NCBI GenBank assembly: GCA_024276495.1
Contig: JAJRXC010000063.1
Span: 50,048-114,047, forward strand
DNA length: 64,000 nt
Source: Actinomycetes bacterium
Lineage (GTDB): Bacteria > Actinomycetota > Acidimicrobiia > Acidimicrobiales > Aldehydirespiratoraceae
Direction: 5' to 3'
Positions 19,114 to 27,400 of the stretch are shown in pieces. Every line of letters starts with the position of its first letter. Position 1 is the stretch's first letter. A model generated the notes under the pieces. That model searched no databases. It saw nothing but the letters and a program-made list of their open reading frames with translations, and was not told the DNA's origin. Made by a program: the position numbers and the translations under genes.

Positions 19114-20115
19114 ATGGCCACGCTGATGCACCTGCTCGAGATGTGGATCGCCGCGGGCCTCGCGATCGTGCGGACCACGTTCTCGAGGCTGCTGCTCGGG
19201 CCAACGCTCCCGTCGTGGACCTGGCGCACCGAGTGGGCGGTCGCCGGGGCGAGAGCCGTGATCGCGGTCGCCGCCGAGCGGCCCGACGACCCCATCGTGA
19301 ACCAGTTCGGCCGTCGCGTCCGCGCCCCGGTGCCGCCGTCGCTCAGGTCGCAGGTCCGCGTCCATCGCGTCCGACTGGGCACGCTCGCCGCCGATCACTA
19401 CATCCGGCTCGACGATCCGATCGACGAAGCCACCTTGCTGTACTTCCACGGCGGCGGGTACATCTTCGGGAACCCCGGAACGCATCGCCAGTTCGTCGCA
19501 CGGCTCGTCGCCGCCTGCCGATCGGCGGCGTACGCTCCGCCGTACCGTCTGGCACCGAGGTACCGGTTCCCGGCGGCCGTGGACGACGCGATCGCCTCCT
19601 ACCGGGCGCTCCTCGACCGCGGGATCGACCCGTCGTCGATCGTGGTCGCCGGCGACTCGGCCGGTGGGGGTCTCGCGCTCGCGGCCATGCACCGCGCCCG
19701 ACGCCTCGGCATCCCCCTCCCACGCGGGATCCTGCTGTTCTCCCCCTACACCGACCTCCGACACCGCGCGTACACGATCCCCCTCAACGCCCCCACCGAC
19801 TACCTGCCGCTCTCGGATCTCACGAAGCCGAACGAGCGGTACGCATCACCCGAGCACCTCGACGACCCTGAGGCGTCCCCCATCAACGCGGACCTGGCCG
19901 GGTTCCCCCCGATGCTCATCTTCGCAGGAGGCGCCGAGATGATCCTCGACGACGCCGTGCGGCTGAAGGACAACGCCGACGCTGCGGGCGTCGATGCGAC
20001 CCTCGTCGTCGAGCCGGAGATGATGCACGTGTGGCCGGCGGTCGTCCCCTGGCAGGAGGCGTCACATCGAACCCTGCACCGGTGCGCAGCGTGGATACGG
20101 AGGAGCGACGTCTAG
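19114..20115 (+). CDS. Alpha/beta hydrolase of the hormone-sensitive-lipase-like esterase family
   Basis: A 333-residue hydrolase with the oxyanion motif HGGGYIFG near residue 115, nucleophile elbow GDSAGGG (Ser near 187), and likely acid and base in ILDDAVRLKD and MMHVWPAV. This is the HSL/bacterial esterase group, which cleaves short to medium acyl esters. The N-terminal 30 residues are hydrophobic and may anchor it to the membrane. The start is fixed by the -10 box 6 bases upstream. Its last four bases overlap the end of the convergent MBL-fold gene. Confidence 0.88.
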   Translation: MATLMHLLEMWIAAGLAIVRTTFSRLLLGPTLPSWTWRTEWAVAGARAVIAVAAERPDDPIVNQFGRRVRAPVPPSLRSQVRVHRVRLGTLAADHYIRLDDPIDEATLLYFHGGGYIFGNPGTHRQFVARLVAACRSAAYAPPYRLAPRYRFPAAVDDAIASYRALLDRGIDPSSIVVAGDSAGGGLALAAMHRARRLGIPLPRGILLFSPYTDLRHRAYTIPLNAPTDYLPLSDLTKPNERYASPEHLDDPEASPINADLAGFPPMLIFAGGAEMILDDAVRLKDNADAAGVDATLVVEPEMMHVWPAVVPWQEASHRTLHRCAAWIRRSDV

Positions 20116-20798
20116 AGGTCGGCCGCTGCCGAGGCGAACGCCCCCGAGGCGCCGGAACGGATGGGCGGGGCGTGTCCGAAGACCGCCATGTCGAAGTCGT
20201 ACACGGCGATGGCGCGGATACTGGCGTCGATCTGCGGTGTCGGGGCGTTGAAGAGCCCACGGACGACCTCACCCTTCTTGTTCACCGATGCCGCGTCGCC
20301 GACGATCATCACTCCGCCGGAGCGATCCAGGAGGAAGGACATGTGGCCGGGCGTGTGCCCGGGCGTCGCCAGCACGGTGAGGTCGCCGCTGAGCGCGAGT
20401 TCGTCCCCGGGGGTGAGGAGCCGATCGACGGGGACTGGGCTCGCTTCGGGGAACATCTTCAACATGATCTTGAGGAACGGGAACCGCACCATCACGGGCG
20501 GCGGGGTCATCTCGGCATCACCTTGCACGGCGGGGGCGTCCTCCTGCGAGCACATCACCTCGGCGTCGGTGAGCGAGCGGATCACGCCGAGCCCACCGAT
20601 GTGATCGACGTGCGCGTGCGTGATCACGATGTGCTTGACGTCGTCGACCTTCCGACCGATCGCCGCGAGACCGTCGAGGATGTGATCCGTCTTCTTCGGC
20701 AGACCGGTGTCGACGAGCGTGACGCCCTCGTCGCCGTCGATGATGAACGCCTGGTACCCCTTGCCGACCTGGTACAGGCCGTTGGTGACCTTCTCCAT
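20112..20798 (-). CDS. MBL-fold metallo-hydrolase
   Basis: A 228-residue metallo-beta-lactamase-fold hydrolase with the two-metal motif HAHVDH near residue 61, an upstream Asp in TLVDTGLP, the downstream GHTPGHMSF (third His), GDAAS with the bridging Asp, and a terminal GHAPP. Such proteins hydrolyse thioesters, lactones or phosphodiesters; the substrate is unclear. The ATG at 20798 follows a TAGATT box by 7 bases. It is transcribed divergently from the selenoprotein gene, with 89 bases between start codons, so shared control is possible. Confidence 0.87.
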   Translation of the reverse strand: MEKVTNGLYQVGKGYQAFIIDGDEGVTLVDTGLPKKTDHILDGLAAIGRKVDDVKHIVITHAHVDHIGGLGVIRSLTDAEVMCSQEDAPAVQGDAEMTPPPVMVRFPFLKIMLKMFPEASPVPVDRLLTPGDELALSGDLTVLATPGHTPGHMSFLLDRSGGVMIVGDAASVNKKGEVVRGLFNAPTPQIDASIRAIAVYDFDMAVFGHAPPIRSGASGAFASAAADL

Positions 20799-20805
20799 GG
20801 CCAGG

Positions 20806-20811
20806 AATCTA
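20806..20811 (-). promoter_or_regulatory. Leaderless -10 box TAGATT (MBL-fold gene)
   Basis: TAGATT on the minus strand ends 7 bases before the ATG at 20798; there is no Shine-Dalgarno sequence. Confidence 0.55.
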
Positions 20812-20875
20812 GCAAGTCGGTGCCCCGAGCACGCGGACCGTGTCGGATCCGACGGACATCGCGGGCGTGAGCGGG

Positions 20876-20881
20876 TAGGGT
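20876..20881 (+). promoter_or_regulatory. Leaderless -10 box TAGGGT (selenoprotein gene)
   Basis: TAGGGT ends 6 bases before the ATG at 20888. The mRNA would begin at or next to the start codon. Confidence 0.55.
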
Positions 20882-20887
20882 GGCCAG

Positions 20888-21871
20888 ATGGATGATCAGA
20901 CCCACGCCGAGACGCTCGAAGCGTTCCGGAACTCGTTCTCGTACGGACGACGCAACGATCTCAACTTCAAGTTCTTCAAGACGGCGTCCGACGACGAGGC
21001 CGCGACGTTCCTCCAGGCGCTGCTGCATCACCTCGGCGATGCGTACGACACCGGCGACGCCGGGCCGATGATCGAGGTCGCGTACGAGGCGCAGGTGAAC
21101 GCGTACCGACCCCCACCCGGAGTCACCCCGAAGTTCTCCTTCGACGACGGGCCCTTCGCCGCGGTCACAACGGCCGTCGCGAACGCCAGGGTCGGGATGC
21201 TCACGACGTCCGGCCACTTCGTGGTCGGTGACGATCCCGAGCCGTTCGGTGAGGCAGGCCTCACCCAGCAGGACGCCGTCGATCGCATCGGTGAGTTCCT
21301 GAGGGAGACGCCGTCGCTGTCGGAGATTCCCTCCGACACGCCGACCGGAGACCTCCGCGTCCGCCACGGCGGCTACGACATCCGTTCGGCCCTGCGCGAC
21401 CCCAACGTGACGTTCCCGATCGACCGCCTTCGCGAGGCCCGCGACGACGGTCGAGTGGGCGGCCTCACATCGACGTTCTTCTCGTTCACCGGCGCGACGT
21501 CGCACGGCAAGCTCCGCGAGCAGCTCCCCGGATGGGTCGAGCGCATCCGTGAAGAGGGCGCCGACGTGATGCTCCTCGTCCCCGTGTGACCGGTGTGCCA
21601 CGTGTCGGTCGGACACGTTGCGCGGGCCATCGAGGGATCGGACGTCCCGACGGTCACCATCATGACGAAGGCGTTCTCCCACCGCGCCACCGAGATGATG
21701 CTGCCGAGGACGCTCGTGGTGCGACACCTGCTCGGCCGCCCGATGGGCGCGGCCCACGACGTCGAACGACAGGCCCGGGTGCTCGACGCCGCGCTGGCGC
21801 TGGCCGAGTCGGCGACGACCGTCGGGACCGTCGTCGAACTGCCCGATCCCTACCGTCCCACACCGCGCTGA
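20888..21871 (+). CDS. GrdB-family selenoprotein with in-frame UGA (predicted Sec234)
   Basis: The first 233 codons resemble the glycine/sarcosine/betaine-reductase selenoprotein B family (SFSYGRRNDLNFKFFK, TTSGHFVVGDDPEPFG, VRHGGYDI) and end MLLVPV at a TGA (21587-21589). The same frame continues for 93 codons to 21871. It reads Pro-Val-Cys-His directly after the TGA, then continues with IPTVTI-like sequence (DVPTVTIM) and a helical end. Decoding TGA as selenocysteine gives a 327-residue protein with a Sec-Pro-Val-Cys redox motif. The downstream part has coding-like high third-position GC and no ribosome-binding site of its own, and a SECIS-like hairpin follows the TGA. The reductase substrate is unknown; partner subunits (GrdA, GrdC) are absent here. 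The SelA/SelB/SelC/SelD machinery should exist elsewhere in the genome. Confidence 0.85.
21594..21624 (+). promoter_or_regulatory. Bacterial SECIS-like hairpin after the in-frame UGA
   Basis: ACGTGTC (21600-21606) pairs perfectly with GACACGT (21612-21618) around the loop GGTCG (21607-21611); a one-base mismatch and further pairs extend the stem to about 21594-21624. The loop G-U lies 19-20 bases after the UGA, close to the spacing in the E. coli fdhF SECIS, whose loop also contains GGUC. Confidence 0.8.
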
Positions 21872-21922
21872 CGTCCCCTCGGGATCCGGGACCGCAGGCG
21901 CCGCCGGGAGCGCCGTTCGTCG

Positions 21923-23974
21923 CTACCACAGCTTGCCCAGCACCTCCGCCACGGGATCCGTGCTCGCCGCTGCGGCGATGACCTCGTCGGACACCGCGGC
22001 GACGCCGGTCGCGGACGCCTGGAACCACCCGGCGGCCGGGGCGAGGAACCGGCTCGCGAGCGCGTAGGAGTGGGTCCCGTTCGTCGAGAAGCGGTGGTGG
22101 TAGAACCGCTGGGGAACCGTGACGGCGAGGTGGTCCCTCGCCCTCGTGAGTGCCACGTACAACAGCCTGCGCTCCTCTTCGAGACCGCCGGGCTCCGACA
22201 ACGCCATGTCCGACGGGATGTTGCCGTCGGCGGCGTGGATGACGACGACGCTCCTCCATTCGCCGCCCTTCGCAGAGTGGATCGTCGACAGGATCAGGTA
22301 GTCGTCGTCGAGGTACGGCGTGTCCGCGACGTCGGTCGTGCTCGCCGGCGGGTCGAGGGTGATCTCGGTGAGGAACCGCGAACGTGTCGTGTACTCGCTC
22401 GCCAGCGCCGCGAGATGCTCGATATCACCGAGCCGCGCGGGTGCGTCGTCGTAGATGACCGGGAAGACCGCATCGCACAGGTCGGCGAGCCGGTCGATCT
22501 GCACGGACGGCCGGGGCTGCGCGCCGTCCGCCCCCCGACAGTCCTCGAGGACGTCGCGCAGCAGGCCCAGCGCCTCCCGCGTCTCCCTCCCGACCGGCAC
22601 GTCGTACGCCAGGAACGACTCGAGAGCGTCCGTCCCGCCGGCTTCCCCGACCTCCTCGATGTGGGCGAGCACCTTCCGTGCCGTCGCGGGGCCGATGCCG
22701 GGGAGCATGAGGAGCACGCGGTTCCACGCCAGCTCGTCGCGGGGGTTGTCGAGGATGCGGAGCATGGCGAGCAGGTCCTTGACGTGGGCGGCTTCGAGGA
22801 ACTTGAGCCCACCGAACTTGACGAAGGGGATCCCGCGTCGAGTGAGCTCGATCTCGAGGCCGCCCGAGTGATGGCCGGTGCGGAACAGCACCGCCTGGTC
22901 CCGCAGGTCGATGCCTCGCTCACGAAGCTCCAGGACACGGTCGCACACCCAGTCGGCCTGTGCCGCCTCGTCGTAGCACGTCACGAGGTCGGGGAACGCG
23001 CCGCGGGGCCGCTCCGTCCAGAGGGTCTTGTCGAAGGTCGCGTCCGAGGCCCCGATGACGGCGTTGGCGACGTCGAGGATCTCGGGCGTCGAGCGGTAGT
23101 TGCGGTCGAGCGTCACGATGGTCGCATCCGGGTACGCGTCGGGGAATCCGAGGATGTTGTCGACGGTCGCGGCCCGGAACGAGTAGATGGACTGAGCGTC
23201 GTCGCCCACCACGGTGATGTTCCCGTGCCTCGTACACAACGACGCGAGGATCTGTGCCTGAACGTGGTTGGTGTCCTGGTACTCGTCCACGAGGACGTGG
23301 TCGAAGAGGCCGCGCACGGTGTCACCGACCGGAGACGACAACAGCACCATCCAGTACAGGAGGAGATCGTCGTAGTCCACGACGTTGGTCGCGCGCTTGC
23401 GTTCCGTGTACTCCCGGAACAGGGTCGCGATCTCGTCGACGTGCTCGAGGCAGTACGGGAACCGCTGCTCGAGCGTGTCGCCGAGCGGGGTCCCGGCGTT
23501 GACCGTTCGCGAGTAGATCGACGCGATCGTCTCCTTTCGTGGGAACCGCCGGCGCCCGCTCCCGAACCCGTGGTCCGTTCGCAGGATCCCGAGCATCGAC
23601 TCCGTGTCCGCACGGTCCATGACGGTGAACCCCTCGCCGAGGCCGACCGCAGGCCCGTACCGTCGCAGGAGCCGGTTCGCCACGCTGTGGAACGTCCCGC
23701 CCCAGACCATCGACACCGCCGCCGGATCCACGACACCGCCGGCTCTGCGCAGCATCTCGGCGGCCGCGCGTCGCGAGAACGTGAGGAGCAGGACCCGCTC
23801 GGGATCGGTGCCCGACTCGATCACGTGGGCGACTCGAGCGACGAGCGTCCTCGTCTTGCCGGTGCCCGCACCCGCGATGACGAGCAACGGGCCCCCGGCG
23901 TGGATCGCTGCGTGGCGTTGCCGCTCGTTGAGGCCCTCGAGGGAGGGCGGGAGACCCACATCGCTATCGAACAT
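21923..23974 (-). CDS. UvrD/PcrA-like superfamily 1 DNA helicase
   Basis: A 683-residue SF1A helicase with all main motifs: Q-motif/Walker A (LNERQRHA, AGAGTGKTRTL), motif II VDEYQDTN, motif III GDDAQSIYSFRAA, motif IV LDRNYRST, and motif VI VALTRARDHLAV. It is somewhat shorter than typical PcrA and lacks the extended C-terminal Tudor-like tail, so it may be a UvrD2-like paralogue. It unwinds DNA 3'-5' in repair or recombination. The ATG at 23974 follows a TAGCAT box by 7 bases. It is convergent with the selenoprotein gene, with 51 bases between the stops. Confidence 0.92.
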   Translation of the reverse strand: MFDSDVGLPPSLEGLNERQRHAAIHAGGPLLVIAGAGTGKTRTLVARVAHVIESGTDPERVLLLTFSRRAAAEMLRRAGGVVDPAAVSMVWGGTFHSVANRLLRRYGPAVGLGEGFTVMDRADTESMLGILRTDHGFGSGRRRFPRKETIASIYSRTVNAGTPLGDTLEQRFPYCLEHVDEIATLFREYTERKRATNVVDYDDLLLYWMVLLSSPVGDTVRGLFDHVLVDEYQDTNHVQAQILASLCTRHGNITVVGDDAQSIYSFRAATVDNILGFPDAYPDATIVTLDRNYRSTPEILDVANAVIGASDATFDKTLWTERPRGAFPDLVTCYDEAAQADWVCDRVLELRERGIDLRDQAVLFRTGHHSGGLEIELTRRGIPFVKFGGLKFLEAAHVKDLLAMLRILDNPRDELAWNRVLLMLPGIGPATARKVLAHIEEVGEAGGTDALESFLAYDVPVGRETREALGLLRDVLEDCRGADGAQPRPSVQIDRLADLCDAVFPVIYDDAPARLGDIEHLAALASEYTTRSRFLTEITLDPPASTTDVADTPYLDDDYLILSTIHSAKGGEWRSVVVIHAADGNIPSDMALSEPGGLEEERRLLYVALTRARDHLAVTVPQRFYHHRFSTNGTHSYALASRFLAPAAGWFQASATGVAAVSDEVIAAAASTDPVAEVLGKLW

Positions 23975-23981
23975 CTGTTCG

Positions 23982-23987
23982 ATGCTA
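23982..23987 (-). promoter_or_regulatory. Leaderless -10 box TAGCAT (helicase gene)
   Basis: TAGCAT on the minus strand ends 7 bases before the helicase ATG. Confidence 0.55.
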
Positions 23988-24028
23988 GCGCGGCGACCGA
24001 TTCCCGTCGACTACCGGCCGCCCTCTCG

Positions 24029-24034
24029 TACCCT
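24029..24034 (+). promoter_or_regulatory. Leaderless -10 box TACCCT (small membrane protein)
   Basis: TACCCT ends 6 bases before the ATG at 24041. It is back to back with the helicase promoter. Confidence 0.52.
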
Positions 24035-24040
24035 CGCCCG

Positions 24041-24442
24041 ATGGCATCATCACAGGCATCCCCCACCACGCAAGGCTCACCGACCGCTCGCCGTTTCGAG
24101 ACGGCCGAGCTGGCGCTCGCGGGTCTCGCCGTCCTCGGCATCCTCGTCCAGTCGATCCTGGCCGGGCAGTTCCTCACCTTCGGCTCGCCGATCGAGCTCC
24201 ACGGCTACATCGGGAGCGCCGTGTTCGTGTTCCAGGGGATCATCGTGATCCTGGTCTTCATGGATCGCGCCGCGGCCGAGCTCAAGATCACGGCGATCGT
24301 GATCATCGGGTTCATGTTCGCTCAGATCGGGCTCGGCTACGCTGCCCGCGCCTCACACAGCCTCAGCGCCTACCACATCCCGCTCGGTGTGGTCCTCTTC
24401 GGCGCGGCGACCTGGCAGCTCGCCCGGCTCCGCTCGCGCTGA
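24041..24442 (+). CDS. Four-helix hypothetical membrane protein
   Basis: A 133-residue protein with a polar Ser/Thr/Pro-rich N-terminus (about 20 residues) and four membrane helices at about 22-44, 52-75, 82-102 and 108-128. His residues at the ends of helices 2 and 4 (ELHGYIGSAVF, AYHIPLGVVLFG) are reminiscent of small haem- or quinone-associated four-helix proteins, but I do not recognise a named family. It is convergent with the pyruvate:ferredoxin oxidoreductase gene, with 5 bases between the stop codons, and has its own -10 box. Function unknown. Confidence 0.72.
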   Translation: MASSQASPTTQGSPTARRFETAELALAGLAVLGILVQSILAGQFLTFGSPIELHGYIGSAVFVFQGIIVILVFMDRAAAELKITAIVIIGFMFAQIGLGYAARASHSLSAYHIPLGVVLFGAATWQLARLRSR

Positions 24443-24447
24443 CGCGG

Positions 24448-27400
24448 TCAGAGGATCCCCGCGAGCGCCTTGTCGAAGCGTTCCCGGATCTCGATGAATC
24501 GGTCTGCCATCGGGACGTCGTCCGCGTCGAAGGACTCGAGCGCCTCTCGCTGAGCGAGGTAGTCGATGTTGGCCACACCCGCCTTGGACTGCAGCATCCG
24601 CCACGCCTTGCGACGCTCGACGCAGAACAGCACGAGCTGACGCGACACCGCCATCGCCGTGACGTTGCCCGCAGCGTCCTCGACCTCGATGAACACCCCG
24701 AAGTCGGGGACGTAGGATCGGTGGGTCGGGTCGAGGACCGACCGATGCACCACGTCGTTCTGGAGGATGAGCAACAACATGTCCTCGAGAGGGACCAGTC
24801 CCCCAGGATCGGCGACCGGGCGCAGGTGCTTGCGGAACCGCGCTTCGGTCGCCGCGAAGTGGGCGACGGTGTACCGGTACGTCCGGCCCGTCTGCTTCGA
24901 GGTGACCTCGGCCCAGTCCCGGTCGCGGTTCGGGTTCCCGGAGATGTCGAGCGTCTCGGTGTACGTCTCACCGAGCTGGGGGTTCAACACGAACTGCGGC
25001 ATGGACCGCGCATCCCGCACGAGCCCCGCCTGGAGCGTCGAGACGTCGTCGGCGATGCCGTGCTCCGGTTGACAGGACGTGTACGACTGGATGAACGCCG
25101 TTCCGCGATAGTCGAGCGCCTCGATCATCGCCTTGTAGAACTGGGCTGCGTTCGCCATCGACACCTGCGCGACGTAGGCCGAGCCGTGTCCTGAGATGAA
25201 GGACTCGGCGACGCCCTTCTTCTCCGTCAGCTTCCCCTCCGTCGCCGCCCCGAACTGGTTCATGTCCCCACCCCCGAGCATCGGTGACGAGTCGGAGTTC
25301 TGACCGCCGGTGTTCGAGTACACCTGCGTGTCGAGGAGCAGCAGCTTGACGTTCGGGCGGTTCTGGAGGACCACCTTCGAAACGTTCTGGTAGCCGATGT
25401 CCCCCATGCCGCCGTCACCGCCGATCGCCCACGCCTTCGGCAGTTCCCGCACCTCTCGCGGCGTCATCACGGCGTCCGTCATGTGCGTCATCTCGAAGTA
25501 GTCGTCCTCGGAGATCCCGACGCCGAGGGAGATGCGATCGGCGAGGCGCTCGGGGATCACCGAACGCCGCGCGTGATCGGCGATGAAGCTCTCCCCGAGG
25601 AGCCACGTGACCGTCGCACCGTCCTGGAACAGCGAGTTCATCCACGGGTAGGGGTGCGGGTTGTTCGGAGGTGTCGACCCGTAGACGGTGTTGCACCCGG
25701 TGTGGGCGCCCATCGCCATCACGGACATGCCGTTGGGGATCGTCCCGTCGAGCGCCTGCAGATCCCGGTGGTTGAACGCGTCCTGCCGCATCGTCGCGAC
25801 GAGCGCCGCGACGACGTCCTCGTCGGAGAGATCGCCGTGGGCCTCGATCCGATGCGTCGTGTCGTCGTCGTTCTCGCCGCCGAACCCCATCAACGTGTGG
25901 GCGACCAGCCGCTTCAACCGCTCGTACGACCCGGTGTCGAGCGCTGCGATCTCCGCGAGCATCTCGACGCCGTTCGCCTCGAGCTCGTCTGCCTTGGCGT
26001 CGAGCCTGTCCGCCTTGGCGTGATAGAGCGGGCGCATGTAGGCCTCGGTGAGCGAGGCCACGGTGTGGAGGATCGTCTTCTCACCGCACCCGGCGCACGC
26101 GCCGTCCCCCGACACGAGCGCCTCGTAGTTCGTGCGCACCATGAGGTGGTTCTTGAGATGCGCCGCGGCCGACTCGACCGGATCGTCGGGGTCGAACCTG
26201 CCGAGGTACTTCGCCGGCGTGTCGGGGAGCAGGTCGAGGAGGTTGGTCCCCGAGACGTGGTCGGCGTTGAGTCGCGGGGTCTCGGGCGCCATCTCCAGCG
26301 CTTCGTACGGGCACTCCAGGACGCACTCACCGCACCCCTTGCACAGATCCGAGACCATGATCGCGAACAGGCCTCCCGAGCCGGGCTCCGTCCGCTCGAG
26401 AGACCGGAAGAGATGCGACGTCTTGGTGTAGGCGAACGGGATCCGCTCGAAGACCTCCATGAACTCGGCACGCGCGGCCTCCGAGACGGTCTCGACCTTC
26501 GCGACCTCCTCCCGCATGATCTCGACGAACGGGACCGTCCGCTTCTCCCGGACGATCTCCTGCATCGCCGAACGGACGCGGGCTTCGAGGTCGGGCAGCG
26601 CTTCGAGCATCCGGTCACGCTCGGCCTTGTCGAGGATGTAGCCCCGGGCGGCCGTCGAGAACACGACGTCGAGATCCTGGGCGACGTTGGGCAGCGCGGT
26701 GTCGGGACAGGCCACGATGCAATCCATGCACGCGGTGCAGTTCTCCGCGATCCACATCGGGGTGTCGCGCCGCGCCACGTACTTCGACGAACCACGTCCG
26801 GTCCCCGCCGCCATCATCGAGACCGAGGCGAGCGGCGTCGACGGCTGGTTGTATCCGAGGCCTGCTTTGAACTCCGCGTTGAACGTCGAGAGCGCCGCGA
26901 GGGGGATCCGCACTTCCTGGCCGGCGCGCGGGGCAGCCTCGGGGATGTCCACGGTGCACGAGTCGCAGGCGGCGAGCGCCGGGAGGCGCATGGAGGAGCG
27001 ATCGGGGGCGTCGACGTCGCCGTGCGGGATCTCGACGATGAGGTCACCGCCCTTCGTCATGACCTCCATGTTGGACTCGACAACCGCGTCGCCGAACCGT
27101 CCGAACTTCTTGACGTACTGGGCGCGAACGATCTCGCGGTAGCGCTCGTTCGAGACGCCGTACTCGTCCAGCATCCCCGACACGGCGAAGAACGCACCGA
27201 GGAAGGCGTTCCCCTGCATGCGGAGCTGGAGATCGGGGCGATCGGTCGCCTCGCGGGCGATCTTGAACCCGGGGATCGTCACGATGCGGATGTCCTTGTC
27301 GATGATCTCCTGCCGGTACATCCTCGGGATCCGCTCCCACACCGTTTCGGGGTCCTCCTCGGACTCCCAGACGAACGTGCCACCGGGGTTCATGCCGTCG

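Noticed and set aside
21593..21871. A separate 92-residue gene starting at GTG 21593
   Set aside because: It lies in the same frame as the upstream gene, immediately after its TGA, has no ribosome-binding site or promoter of its own, and its first residues complete a UxxC motif. It is treated as the C-terminal part of one selenoprotein.
22070..23987. Plus-strand open frame opposite the helicase gene, in frame with the small membrane protein
   Set aside because: The helicase has all SF1 motifs; only the last 133 codons of this frame, from ATG 24041, are supported by a promoter and membrane-protein pattern.
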